A stretch of DNA of 64,000 nucleotides, taken from positions 1,240,001 through 1,304,000 of the forward strand of contig CP013614.1 of the NCBI GenBank assembly GCA_001465115.1, given 5' to 3'. The stretch comes from Enterococcus silesiacus (GTDB taxonomy: Bacteria > Bacillota > Bacilli > Lactobacillales > Enterococcaceae). The notes beneath the pieces are model-generated. The model saw only the letters and a program-made list of their open reading frames with translations, made no database searches and was not told where the DNA came from. The position numbers and the translations under genes are program-made. Every line of letters starts with the position of its first letter. The first letter of the stretch is position 1. Positions 54,108-63,270 of the stretch are shown piece after piece.

Positions 54108-54542
54108 TATGATCCTCCTCTTAGAATGGTAACAATTTTATAAGATGTTTAAATCTTTGTTACACTAGTTAAACTTTACTGGATTTTTATGTTCGATTTG
54201 TTTAAATTTTACTTATTTCCAAACAAACCATCAATTTCAAAAACATATATCACATGATGAAAATACCGTCTAAAACGATCATTGTTCTTTCGGTGTATTC
54301 TATTTACAGTAAAGGTATAACATAACAAAAACAAAGTTAATCAAGTCTTTTATCTATAAATAAAAGATTGCATGTAGTAAGGATACGAGGTTATTTTTAC
54401 TAACCTATCATTGGTCTAGCTTGAAGTTTTATGTTTATCGCTTTTAATTACAGCTTATCCTACTACATTCTAACTACCACTCTTTTTGAATTTAAAACCT
54501 TCTTATTCATTCGTACCTCTATTTTTTATAACTAGCTCAAAA
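54108..54542. other. Gap upstream of the LPRTG gene
   Basis: A/T-rich, no gene seen. Two small hairpins (AGTCTTTTATC.../AAATAAAAGATT at ~54339-54372 and AGGTTA/TAACCT near 54388-54406) lie just past the DUF805 remnant. Confidence 0.4.
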
Positions 54543-55156
54543 TCAGCTATAATTACTAAACGGATCATCATTTTCTTTTTCCCGTAAAAAGAAACAAACA
54601 AATTTATTTCTACTTGTCGTTGTTAAAAAATCCGTTGGCAGCAAAGTTAGGACAAAGAATAGCAAGCCGATAGCATAGCCTAGAAATGCAATTAACACGC
54701 TTCCTGATTGTGCTTGCTGTGTGTAGACTTGATTATCAAGATTCGATAGCATTGAAATACTCTGGACACCTTGATTTAAGTTCGTATAACTCGATGCCGT
54801 TGCTATAATCCAAAATACTAAAAAGCCTCTCCCTCTTAACCCTGCATCTCGATATCTGCGAACTGCTAAAGCAGCACTAGGAATCAGTAATGCTAAGAAC
54901 AGTAATAAGGTAACAATCAAATATATCAGCAGCCCTCCAATTACTTGCTCTTGATTCGCTCCTGATCTTACAACGGAAAAATAATTATAGGCAGAAGGAC
55001 AATAAAGCAAATGACCGTTAAAATTGTTAAAATAAGCGTTACCCACCAATATCCCGCTCTAGTTGTTCGCCCTTTAAAGTCAAAATACCCTTTAAAAAAA
55101 TCTCCTATTGCTTTTCCAAAAGTTACCTGGCCTTGAATTTGATGTATTTTTTTCAT
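54543..55156 (-). pseudogene. DUF805 membrane protein, frameshifted
   Basis: The start ATG at 55156 opens MKKIHQIQGQVTFGKAIGDFFKGYFDFKGRTTRAGYWWV, the standard DUF805 beginning, but the frame ends after ~62 residues at IIIFPL-stop. The next frame carries on at once (YFSVVRSGANQEQVIGGLLIYLI) through the conserved ALAVRRYRDAGLRGRGFLVFW and a last helix near LLTDFL. The break is at a T5 run near 54982-54990, a one-base indel. Either a true frameshift or a base-call error at the homopolymer is possible. The full protein would have three to four helices. Confidence 0.85.
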
Positions 55157-55525
55157 CTGCTCACTCCTGTCAAACTAGTTATGGTTGTTATTGTGATTAT
55201 ACTAACAAAATAACAGAATCTTCTTCTGCCCATCAAATCCTTCATACTTCTCATATCGTTAAAATGTGAAACACTCACTCCACCAATTCCGTTGAAAATA
55301 ATGTACACTTAGGAAGCTCAACATACATAAGAATTATTCTAAATAATACTACATTTCGAAAAACAGAAATTTTGAAATGTTGTGCTTTTTCCCCAGTTTT
55401 CTATAATAAACACCACCTTTTTATTTTCAAAAAATAAATTACTATTTGTATACAAAAATATTAACATGATTATGCTAACTGTAACTGTCACTTTTAGTTA
55501 AATATTTTCGCCTTTTTTGATAAAT
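55157..55525. other. Gap between DUF805 remnant and next gene
   Basis: A/T-rich, no gene or repeat found. Confidence 0.4.
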
Positions 55526-55574
55526 AAATAGTCTCCACATCCTCAGGCACGCTTAAGGACGCAGAGACTATTTT
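55526..55574 (-). terminator. Terminator of the 55630 gene
   Basis: AGTCTC and GAGACT arms with partly paired interior (TGCGTCC/AGGATGT), T-rich on the minus strand. Confidence 0.65.
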
Positions 55575-55629
55575 GATAAAAGCTAAGAGTTGTTTTAATA
55601 ATAATTTGCTGAATTCATTCTACTCGATA

Positions 55630-56094
55630 TTAACCATTGTTTGCATCAAAAATCAATGTCCCATTGACGTAAACTTGGCTATCCGTCGTTTGAACAGATT
55701 CTGCTTTGCTTGCATCAAAAGATGCCACTTCTTTTCCATTATAGATCACTTTACCATTGCTGACAGCTAAAGAAGTAGTTATACCGTTTGATGTTGACGA
55801 TGATGAAGAATAATTCTCACTATCACTAGAATAATTATAGTTGATCGTTGTCTGAGTATTTCCCTCTTCATTCTCAACTTCTTTTTCATCCTTCCCATTA
55901 TCATCTGAGTAAGAACCTGAGTATGAACCTGTGTTAAAGTTATCAAACTTATACTCAGTATAAGTTGGCGTTTCTGATCCTGCTATGGTTGTTTCATAGC
56001 CTTGTGTTGGGGCATCCATTGTTGGCTGTTCCGTTGTTTGTACCCCTCCTAAGAAAAATGGTGTTAGTGATGCAAATAGTAAATTGTTCATCAT
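55630..56094 (-). CDS. Secreted or surface Ser/Thr-rich protein, 154 aa
   Basis: The N-terminus (NLLFASLTPFFLGG, ~3-17) is a short hydrophobic stretch with little positive charge, so export is possible but not certain. A long low-complexity middle (Ser, Asn, Tyr, Glu, ~25-105, e.g. SSDSENYSSSSSTSN) is followed by a compact end VSNGKVIYNGKEVASFDASKAESVQTTDSQVYVNG, which looks like a small beta domain. The ATG follows AAGGAGC. No known family; it could be a surface-exposed stalk or matrix protein. Confidence 0.7.
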   Translation of the reverse strand: MMNNLLFASLTPFFLGGVQTTEQPTMDAPTQGYETTIAGSETPTYTEYKFDNFNTGSYSGSYSDDNGKDEKEVENEEGNTQTTINYNYSSDSENYSSSSSTSNGITTSLAVSNGKVIYNGKEVASFDASKAESVQTTDSQVYVNGTLIFDANNG

Positions 56095-56635
56095 GATAAA
56101 TACGCTCCTTAATAAAATTTTTTATTGCCTTTCAGCAACAGAAGCTAGTGTATCACTTTTTTTAATAACAAAAAAAACATATAAATAACAAAATATAGTG
56201 AAATATTACAAGTGAACCCTTCACTTTTTAGTCATTTAATCATAAAAAAATTATTTATTTCCATTCCTCCATTCTCACTAAATCACTCTTATCCCTTATA
56301 AATTCCCTGAATTTATCAATCAAAAATAACTACTAATATATGTACTAGTTTTATATTTCATATAATACAATATCATTTCGCTTCAAGTCAGATCAACTAT
56401 TTTTTAAACATCAATAACACTATTGTGTGTATTTTTAATACAAAAGATGATCAGTGAGTCGAACTTACAAAAAGAAAAATTCCATTTAGATAATATAAAA
56501 CGTATTAAATAGTAGAACAGAGTACTTTTTAACGTCTAAACTTGTCGCTTATCTCCATTCTCATATCTTACTATTAATTTGCGTTATGTTTACCAAAAAT
56601 AACTAACTTCCAGAGACTTTTCAGTTTTGAATATA
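56095..56635. other. Gap upstream of the 55630 gene
   Basis: A/T-rich with no coding frame above background; no tRNA or repeat recognised. Confidence 0.45.
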
Positions 56636-56664
56636 GAAAAAAGTACCTTCTTTCGAAGATACTT
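56636..56664 (-). terminator. Terminator of lepA
   Basis: AAGTACCTTC (56641-56650) pairs with GAAGATACTT (56655-56664), one mismatch, with a T-run on the minus strand. Confidence 0.75.
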
Positions 56665-56814
56665 TCGTATACTTTAATCATAACAACTATTCAGTAACTG
56701 TGCTCATTATTTGTTATAACATCATTTACTACAACAACCGTTATAGAACAGACACTCCACTTATTATAAAGCAATTAAGCCTGTTCATACATTAAGCATT
56801 CATTTCTTAAATTG

Positions 56815-58650
56815 CTACTTCTTCGGTTCGTCCTCATCCATTTTCAGAACAGCCATGAAGGCTTCTTGCGGAACTTCAACAGAACCAACTTGTTTCATCC
56901 GTTTTTTACCATCTTTTTGCTTTTCTAATAACTTACGTTTACGTGAGATATCCCCACCATAACACTTAGCCAAAACATTTTTGCGCAATGCTTTGATGGT
57001 TGAACGTGCTGTAATCTTTTGGCCAATCGCAGCTTGGACTGGTACTTCAAATTGTTGTCGAGGAATTAATTTTTTCAACTTCTCAACAATCACTTTTCCA
57101 CGTTCAAAAGCAAAATCTTTATGCACGATAAAGCTCAATGCATCGACTTTTTCTGAATTTAACAGAATATCCATCTTAGACAGATTGCTCTTACGATAGC
57201 CGATCATTTCATAGTCCAATGACGCATAGCCTTTAGTACCAGACTTCAAACGGTCAAAGAAATCATAAACAATCTCTGATAACGGCATATCATAAATAAC
57301 ATTTACTCGGTATTCATCCAAATAATCCATCGTGACAAATTCACCACGTTTACGTTGTGAGATTTCCATAACAGCTCCAACATATTCATTTGGCACCATA
57401 ATCGTTGCTTTAACGTATGGTTCTTCCACAAAGTCAACAGAGCTTTGGTCTGGGAATTCAGCTGGATTATCAACCACAATTTTCGTACCATCGGTCTTTG
57501 TTACATGATAAATTACGGAAGGAGCCGTCGTGATCAAGTCAAGATTAAATTCTCGTTCTAAACGTTCTTGGATAACATCCATATGCAACAAACCTAAAAA
57601 TCCACAACGATAACCAAAACCTAATGCTTGAGATGATTCCGCTTCAAACTGTAATGCCGCATCATTCAGCTGTAATTTTTCCAATGCTTCACGCAACTCA
57701 ACATAACGTGAATTGTCGATTGGATACAGTCCACAGTATACCATTGGATTCATTTTACGATAGCCAGCTAATGCTTCTTTAGCAGGATTATTCGCTAATG
57801 TGACAGTATCCCCTACTTGCGTATCACGAACTGTCTTGATAGCAGCTGTAATGTAGCCCACATCGCCGACCATTAAAAAGTCACGACTGATCGGCTTTGG
57901 TGAGAAGATCCCAACATCTGTCACTTCAAAGGTTTTATTATTATTCATCATCATGATCTTATCACCAGGCTTGACAACACCATCCATGATCCGTACATTC
58001 AAAATAACCCCACGATAACTGTCATAAACAGAATCAAAAATCAACGCTTTCAAAGGTGCTTCAAGATCACCTGTCGGCGCTGGAACCAAATCAACGATTT
58101 GTTCTAAAATGTCTTCGATTCCGATCCCCGCTTTAGCACTTGCTAAAACAGCATCACTAGCATCAATCCCGATTACATCCTCGATTTCTGTGCGGACACG
58201 CTCTGGATCTGCTGCAGGTAAATCGATTTTATTGATCACTGGAATAATTTCCAAATCATTATCTAACGCTAAATAAACATTCGCCAAGGTTTGTGCTTCG
58301 ATCCCTTGAGCCGCATCAACAACTAAAATAGCCCCTTCACAAGCCGCTAAGCTTCTTGATACTTCATAAGTAAAATCGACATGTCCAGGCGTATCGATCA
58401 AATGAAAAATATAATCTTCGCCATCTTTTGCTGTATACGTTAATTCAACAGCATTCAGTTTGATTGTAATCCCACGTTCACGCTCTAAATCCATGGCATC
58501 AAGTAACTGGTCTTGCATTTCACGGTCAGAAACGGTTTCAGTCTTTTGTAAAATACGGTCAGCTAATGTAGATTTTCCGTGGTCAATATGAGCAATAATG
58601 GAAAAATTGCGAATTTTCTCTTGTCTTTGCTTCATTTCATTTATATTCAT
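56815..58650 (-). CDS. lepA: Translation elongation factor 4 (LepA)
   Basis: A 611-aa ribosomal GTPase that back-translocates or remodels stalled ribosomes. The G1 loop AHIDHGKST is at ~20-28, the switch I RGITI at ~60-64, DTPGHVDF at ~85-92 and NKID at ~138-141. Domains II-V and the LepA-specific C-terminal domain ([25 protein letters not shown]) are complete. The length is standard. The ATG follows GAGGACT. It is a single-gene unit. Confidence 0.98.
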   Translation of the reverse strand: MNINEMKQRQEKIRNFSIIAHIDHGKSTLADRILQKTETVSDREMQDQLLDAMDLERERGITIKLNAVELTYTAKDGEDYIFHLIDTPGHVDFTYEVSRSLAACEGAILVVDAAQGIEAQTLANVYLALDNDLEIIPVINKIDLPAADPERVRTEIEDVIGIDASDAVLASAKAGIGIEDILEQIVDLVPAPTGDLEAPLKALIFDSVYDSYRGVILNVRIMDGVVKPGDKIMMMNNNKTFEVTDVGIFSPKPISRDFLMVGDVGYITAAIKTVRDTQVGDTVTLANNPAKEALAGYRKMNPMVYCGLYPIDNSRYVELREALEKLQLNDAALQFEAESSQALGFGYRCGFLGLLHMDVIQERLEREFNLDLITTAPSVIYHVTKTDGTKIVVDNPAEFPDQSSVDFVEEPYVKATIMVPNEYVGAVMEISQRKRGEFVTMDYLDEYRVNVIYDMPLSEIVYDFFDRLKSGTKGYASLDYEMIGYRKSNLSKMDILLNSEKVDALSFIVHKDFAFERGKVIVEKLKKLIPRQQFEVPVQAAIGQKITARSTIKALRKNVLAKCYGGDISRKRKLLEKQKDGKKRMKQVGSVEVPQEAFMAVLKMDEDEPKK

Positions 58651-58828
58651 TAATAGTCCTCATTTCTTTTATGAAACGCTGAATGAGCTTGTGATTTCAT
58701 CAAATCAACTAGTGTTGGCTCATCGCTCAGATCATTTTCAATCAGCACTTTCCATTATAGCAATTTTTTCGCCAGAATTAAAGAACTTTCCCATGTTTCA
58801 TTCCCTATTAGCAGAATCGCTCTCCCGT

Positions 58829-59443
58829 TTAGATCAACTCATAGTCATTTGTAATATACTCAAGTCCGCTTTCTTGAACAATAAAAAAACCAGTTTGTGG
58901 AACATCAAGTTGAATTGTTTTTTCATAGGGTAATTTTAGTATACTACCTCGTAACACTCGCCCTAATAAACCATGGGACATAACGATAATATGTTGCTGC
59001 TTGACCGTTTTAATTTCTTCTAACCACTTGGTGCAGCGCAGCTGGACATCTTTATAGGTTTCGCCATTTGGTGATTTAAAATACCAGTTGAATTCGTTAT
59101 ACCCTTTGTCTTTCGTTTCTGCTATGATAGCTTGCCTATTTTTGCCGTTCCACGAGCCAATATTCACCTCTTTTAACTGCTCGTCTTTGATGAGGTTAAT
59201 CACTTGTCGATCTAATGTTTCATAAATTATTTGAGCACTTTGCTTGGTTCGTCCGAGTGGGCTGTAGAAAAAGGCAATTTCTTGATCGTCAAACGTCCTT
59301 AATTTTTGCTTTAAAAGTAGTCCGTTTTCTTTTACCTGCCTTTTCCCAAGAGGAGTTAATGGTGAATCCAGAGTTCCCTGATAAATCCCCTGTCGATTAT
59401 ATTCTGTTTCTCCATGCCTAAGTAAATAAATTTTTTTCTTCAA
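58829..59443 (-). CDS. Histidine phosphatase family protein
   Basis: A 204-aa phosphoglycerate-mutase-like enzyme. The catalytic LRHGETEYNRQGIYQG is at 7-22 (phospho-histidine H9), and the acid and second histidine lie in the IGSWNGKNRQAI and VMSHGLLGRVLRG blocks. The start is a TTG at 59443, with GGAGGTG six bases ahead. Substrates can be phosphoglycerate, sugar or other small phosphates; not decidable. Divergent from the GNAT gene upstream. Confidence 0.9.
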   Translation of the reverse strand: MKKKIYLLRHGETEYNRQGIYQGTLDSPLTPLGKRQVKENGLLLKQKLRTFDDQEIAFFYSPLGRTKQSAQIIYETLDRQVINLIKDEQLKEVNIGSWNGKNRQAIIAETKDKGYNEFNWYFKSPNGETYKDVQLRCTKWLEEIKTVKQQHIIVMSHGLLGRVLRGSILKLPYEKTIQLDVPQTGFFIVQESGLEYITNDYELI

Positions 59444-59581
59444 AAAAACACCTCCAAAAAAAGCATACCATAAGCTTGTCTCAGCAAATATGCCTCTTTA
59501 CCTTTTCTTAGAGAGATTTATTCCGTTTATTCCTATTTTTTTGATATACTGAGTATAGAAAAAATAATTGGAGATGGAAAA

Positions 59582-60802
59582 ATGGACCAAAAAGAGTTCA
59601 GAGAAAGTTTAGAACTGAAAGCCGTTGATGAACAATACGTTGATCAGTTCAATGAATTATTGAGTTATGTGTTTCAATTTACAGAAGCTGATTTAGAAGA
59701 AAGCGGCTATGAAAGCAAAAAGGAATTAATCAAATCCAAACAGCCTATTTTAGAACAATCTAAAGTGTTCGGCTGGTTTCATGAAGATAAACTAATTTCA
59801 CAAATTGCGATTTATCCATGTGAAGTGAATATTCACGGGACATTATTTAAAATGGGTGGCGTGACCGGTGTCGGTACCTATCCTGAATATGCCAATCATG
59901 GCTTAATGCAAGACTTGATTCATCTGGCCTTAAAAAATATGCGTCAAGATCGACAATGGATTTCTTATCTATATCCATACAGTATTCCCTACTATCGCAG
60001 AAAAGGCTGGGAGATCATGTCCGACAAGCTTTCTTTCAAAATCAGAGATACTCAACTGCCTAAACAAGTTGATGTCCCTGGTATGGTGGAACGAGTAAGT
60101 GTAGATCACGAAGATGTCTTTACAGTCTATGCAAAATTTGCTCGCCAAAATCATGGGGCTTTGATTCGCAGTGAATTTAACTGGGAAGAATATTGGCGCT
60201 TTGAAAATGAAGAGGAACGAACTGCTGCGGTTTATTATGGAGCAAATCAAGAACCTTTAGGTGTCCTTTTTTATTGGGTAGCGGAAGAAGTTTTTCATAT
60301 CAAAGAAATGTTTTATATCAATCAGGAAGCTAGAAATGGCTTATGGAATTTCATTTCCGCACATTTTTCAATGGTTTATTGGGTTAAAGGGGACATTTAC
60401 AAGAACGAACCATTAGCCTTTTTATTGGATGACAGCCAAATCAAAGAAACCATCGAACCTTACTTTATGGCGCGAATCGTGGATGTAAAAGAGTTGTTGC
60501 TGACGTATCCGTATGCCAGTACAGCCAAACCATTTCACTTTGTCGTAACGGATCCTGTCGCCGAATGGAACAATGGTGTGTTTAGTTTATTATGGGATGA
60601 AGATGATCAAGTATCTGTAACGGACGAACCGCTAGGACAGCCTGTGCATATTGATATTCAGACCTTAACTTGTTTGTTGATGAATTATCGTCGGCCAACT
60701 TATCTGCACCGAATCGAGCGTTTAGATACGGATAAGGAAACGTTGAATTCATTGGAACGAATTTTCCCTGATCAAGAAGCATACTTTAGCGATTACTTTT
60801 AA
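59582..60802 (+). CDS. Eis-like GNAT acetyltransferase with sterol-carrier-like domain
   Basis: A 406-aa protein of the Eis/DUF4081-type architecture: a GNAT domain (~5-165; acetyl-CoA loop near VGTYPEYANHGLMQDLIHLAL), a second GNAT-like domain (~170-290) and a sterol-carrier-like end (~300-400; VTDPVAEWNNGVFSLLWDE). Eis family members acetylate amines of aminoglycosides or polyamines, but substrate and role here are unknown. The ATG follows GGAGATG. No signal peptide. It is the first of three rightward genes. Confidence 0.86.
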   Translation: MDQKEFRESLELKAVDEQYVDQFNELLSYVFQFTEADLEESGYESKKELIKSKQPILEQSKVFGWFHEDKLISQIAIYPCEVNIHGTLFKMGGVTGVGTYPEYANHGLMQDLIHLALKNMRQDRQWISYLYPYSIPYYRRKGWEIMSDKLSFKIRDTQLPKQVDVPGMVERVSVDHEDVFTVYAKFARQNHGALIRSEFNWEEYWRFENEEERTAAVYYGANQEPLGVLFYWVAEEVFHIKEMFYINQEARNGLWNFISAHFSMVYWVKGDIYKNEPLAFLLDDSQIKETIEPYFMARIVDVKELLLTYPYASTAKPFHFVVTDPVAEWNNGVFSLLWDEDDQVSVTDEPLGQPVHIDIQTLTCLLMNYRRPTYLHRIERLDTDKETLNSLERIFPDQEAYFSDYF

Positions 60803-60880
60803 TTAAATTACAAATGAATTACCTGTAATCGGCTTTTTTGTAAAAAATAAACATTATGATACTAACTTAGAGGTGAAAAC

Positions 60881-61360
60881 ATGAAACTATACTTTGCAGG
60901 ACCAATGTTTGCAAAATCAGACTTACTTTACAATGAATTCTTAGTGAAAAAAATTCGTGAATTAGATCGTTCTCTTGAGGTTTATTTACCACAAGAAAAT
61001 GGTGCAATCAATGATAAGGCCGCTTATGCGGATAGCAAGATGATTGCATTAGCAGATACCGAAAAAGTGCTTGAAAGTGATTTATTAGTGGCTGTTCTAG
61101 ACGGTATTACGATTGATGCCGGTGTAGCCTCTGAAATTGGGGTTGCTTATGCTAAAAATATTCCAATAATCGGCTTATATACTGACACTCGCCAACAAGG
61201 TGCAGATAATCAAAAAAAATTAGCTGCTTTAGGTGATACGGCTGAAAATCAATTCCATTATCTTAACTTATATACAGTTGGTTTAGTAAAATTAAATGGA
61301 TCAGTTGTAACAAATGAACAAGATTTCTTAGCCTTAATTAAGGAACAATTGAACAAATAA
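60881..61360 (+). CDS. Nucleoside 2-deoxyribosyltransferase
   Basis: A 159-aa enzyme that swaps purine or pyrimidine bases on 2'-deoxyribose. The opening KLYFAGPMFAKSDL is at 2-15, the DGITIDAGVASEIGVAYA block carries the catalytic glutamate E85, and D74 is in the same loop, as in the lactobacillus NDT family. The ATG follows GAGGTG. It allows deoxynucleoside salvage and complements the purine genes at the other end of the window. Adjacent on the same strand to the membrane protein. Confidence 0.94.
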   Translation: MKLYFAGPMFAKSDLLYNEFLVKKIRELDRSLEVYLPQENGAINDKAAYADSKMIALADTEKVLESDLLVAVLDGITIDAGVASEIGVAYAKNIPIIGLYTDTRQQGADNQKKLAALGDTAENQFHYLNLYTVGLVKLNGSVVTNEQDFLALIKEQLNK

Positions 61361-61402
61361 GTAAATTGCTCTTTATAATATATAAACATTGGAGGCTTTT
61401 AT

Positions 61403-62080
61403 ATGAAGTTAGAATTTGAGGATAAACAGGAAAAAGGTGCTTTTTACTTTTTACTCGTATTTGGTTTCATTACACTACTCGTAAATATCGTTAAAACCTT
61501 TGTCGTTCAACCAACAGAACAATATGTATTATTGACGTTTGAAATGATTGCAGGAATTGCTGTGATCTTCGTCCCATTTGTCTTTACTAAATTTACAGGA
61601 TTAGTTTTTCCAAAAATGGTCCGACTGTATTATTGGTTTTTCATTTGGATTGCCGTGTTTCTTGGAACTGGTCTGCGCTTGATTATCGTGATACCATTCT
61701 GGGATAAAATTCTTCATGCTGTTAGCCCGATTTTATTGGTAGCTGTTGGCTATGCAATCATTGGGTATTGTTTGCGAGAATCGGATTTTTCTAAAATCAG
61801 TCCTTGGTTATTTATTATTATGGGCTTTGCGTTTGCAGGACTTTGCGGCGTTTTTTGGGAGTTCTGGGAATTCATTTGTGATTCTCTCGGTGATATGAAT
61901 CTACAACGTTATATGACAGAAGCTGGACAGCCTTATGTTGGTCGTGAAGCATTGATGGATACGATGGGTGATTTATTTACAAATACGATTGGTGCACTAA
62001 TTTTGACCGTTTATAGCTTTACTCAACGACATAAACCTGAGTATTTTAAGGCGTATGCATTTAGAAAAATAAATAAATAA
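61403..62080 (+). CDS. Membrane protein, YjdF/DUF2238-like
   Basis: A 225-aa polytopic protein with about six helices. The conserved acidic/aromatic pieces FWDKILHAVSPIL and GVFWEFWEFICDSLGDMNLQRYMTEAGQPYVGREALMDTMGDLFTNTIGALI match the plan of the DUF2238 (YjdF) family, where the WE..E and D-DL motifs lie near membrane faces. The function is unknown. The ATG follows GGAGGC, ~40 bases after the NDT stop, so it is probably co-transcribed. Confidence 0.78.
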   Translation: MKLEFEDKQEKGAFYFLLVFGFITLLVNIVKTFVVQPTEQYVLLTFEMIAGIAVIFVPFVFTKFTGLVFPKMVRLYYWFFIWIAVFLGTGLRLIIVIPFWDKILHAVSPILLVAVGYAIIGYCLRESDFSKISPWLFIIMGFAFAGLCGVFWEFWEFICDSLGDMNLQRYMTEAGQPYVGREALMDTMGDLFTNTIGALILTVYSFTQRHKPEYFKAYAFRKINK

Positions 62081-62130
62081 AATAGAAAAACGACAACTTT
62101 TGACTCACTAAAGTTGCCGTTTTTCTATTT
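62080..62130. terminator. Bidirectional terminator between the membrane protein and ohr
   Basis: A long stem, AAATAGAAAAACG-A-CAACTTT against AAAGTTG-CCGTTTTTCTATTT, T-rich on both strands; it ends two convergent genes. Confidence 0.88.
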
Positions 62131-62131
62131 T

Positions 62132-62536
62132 TTATTCTACTTCTAACTCAACTGAAATATTCCCTCTTGTCGCTTTTGAATAAGGACATACTTCATGGGC
62201 TGCCTTTACTAATTCTTCTGCTGTTTTGCGATCAACGTCATCAATTTTTACAGACAAAACAACGCCCACTTGAAAACCAGACTGTTCACCACTGAATAAT
62301 GACACCGTTGCTTTTACCGTGCTTTTTGATGTGATTTTTTGTTTCGCCATCACAAGTTCTAAAGCACTATTGAAACAAGAGCTGTAAGCTGCCGCAAATA
62401 ATTGTTCTGGATTTGTTTTATTTTCTTGATGAGGACCAGGAGAGGTTACTTGATAACTAAATGATTTATCTGGTGAAAAAACTTCCCCTTCTCTTCCGCC
62501 TGTATTAATGATTGTTGTTGAATAGATTTTTTTCAT
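62132..62536 (-). CDS. ohr: Organic hydroperoxide resistance protein (Ohr)
   Basis: A 134-aa OsmC-fold peroxidase that reduces organic and fatty-acid hydroperoxides with lipoyl-type reductant. The redox cysteines are C54 (YSSCFNSALE) and C117 (EVCPYSKATRGN), as in Ohr. The N-terminal TTIINTGGREGEVFSPDKSF is Ohr-type and not OsmC-type. The ATG follows GAGGAATG. The gene lies downstream of an OhrR operator; ohrR is the next gene in the same orientation. Confidence 0.96.
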   Translation of the reverse strand: MKKIYSTTIINTGGREGEVFSPDKSFSYQVTSPGPHQENKTNPEQLFAAAYSSCFNSALELVMAKQKITSKSTVKATVSLFSGEQSGFQVGVVLSVKIDDVDRKTAEELVKAAHEVCPYSKATRGNISVELEVE

Positions 62537-62572
62537 GATTCATTCCTCCATTTCTTATTTTCACACTATATC

Positions 62573-62589
62573 GTACAATTAAATTGTAC
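62573..62589. promoter_or_regulatory. OhrR operator upstream of ohr
   Basis: The perfect palindrome GTACAATTAAATTGTAC, which contains the B. subtilis OhrR box TACAATT-A-AATTGTA. A second half site TACAATA lies ~18 bases further on. It lies between ohr and the ohrR terminator, so it controls ohr. Confidence 0.9.
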
Positions 62590-62613
62590 ACAATATTTAT
62601 TCGAATGTACAAT

Positions 62614-62651
62614 ACTATGCTTCATAAACTTTACTATGCTTCATAAACTTT
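62614..62651. repeat. Tandem 19-bp repeat
   Basis: ACTATGCTTCATAAACTTT is present twice, back to back (62614-62632 and 62633-62651), between the OhrR operator and the ohrR terminator. No role known. Confidence 0.85.
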
Positions 62652-62654
62652 ATA

Positions 62655-62690
62655 AAAAAGACTTTGAAAATCGAATCATTTTCAAAGTCT
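62655..62690 (-). terminator. Terminator of ohrR
   Basis: A perfect 13-bp stem (62659-62671 with 62678-62690) followed by a T-run on the minus strand. Confidence 0.9.
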
Positions 62691-62702
62691 AGTTTCTATA
62701 TA

Positions 62703-63143
62703 TTAATTGTTGATTTCACTAATTTGTTTGCTTAATGAGTTAATTTGTTCGATTAAAGAAAAATAATCTTTTTCATTAAAATCCAGTTGAGTTAAGCAGC
62801 CTTCTACTTGATCATAAATTTCAGTTTCCAACTGAATTGCTTTTTCTGAAAGTGAAATGATCACGATTCGTTCATCTTCTGGCAATCGATTGCGATGAAT
62901 ATAGCCATTTTTTTCCATTCTTTTCAGCATAGGCGTTAATGTTCCCGTATCCAATGCAAGCTTTTCTCCAATATCTGAAATCCTCTGATTTGAGTATTCC
63001 CATAAAACCAGCAATACTAAATATTGAGGATAGGTTAAATGAAATGGTTTTAACGCCTTAGTGTACATTCTACTAAACTGTTTTGAGGCCGTTTGTAAAG
63101 AAAAACAAAGCTGTTCTTCTAATCTTCTGCTTTTTTTATCCAC
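62703..63143 (-). CDS. ohrR: Organic hydroperoxide sensing repressor OhrR (MarR family)
   Basis: A 146-aa MarR-type winged helix. The single peroxide-sensing cysteine is C13 in LEEQLCFSLQTASKQF, with Y29/W-type partners, and HLTYPQYLVLLVLWE and the recognition helix DTGTLTPMLKRMEKNGYIHR are complete. Oxidation of C13 releases the operator and derepresses ohr. The start is a GTG at 63143 with AGAGGG ahead. Being upstream of ohr in the same orientation with its own terminator, it is a separate transcript. Confidence 0.95.
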   Translation of the reverse strand: MDKKSRRLEEQLCFSLQTASKQFSRMYTKALKPFHLTYPQYLVLLVLWEYSNQRISDIGEKLALDTGTLTPMLKRMEKNGYIHRNRLPEDERIVIISLSEKAIQLETEIYDQVEGCLTQLDFNEKDYFSLIEQINSLSKQISEINN

Positions 63144-63222
63144 TAAATCCCTCTTTTAACTTGTTGATATACTAGTTAGATTCTACACAAAATCGTTTTT
63201 AAAATCAATTTTTTATACTTAC

Positions 63223-63258
63223 AAAAAATTGAGACAGCTTCGTAAAAAGCCATCTCAA
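63223..63258 (-). terminator. Terminator of clpB
   Basis: TTGAGA-CAGC (63229-63238) against GCCATCTCAA (63249-63258), T-rich on the minus strand. Confidence 0.78.
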
Positions 63259-63270
63259 TCAATTTCGTTC

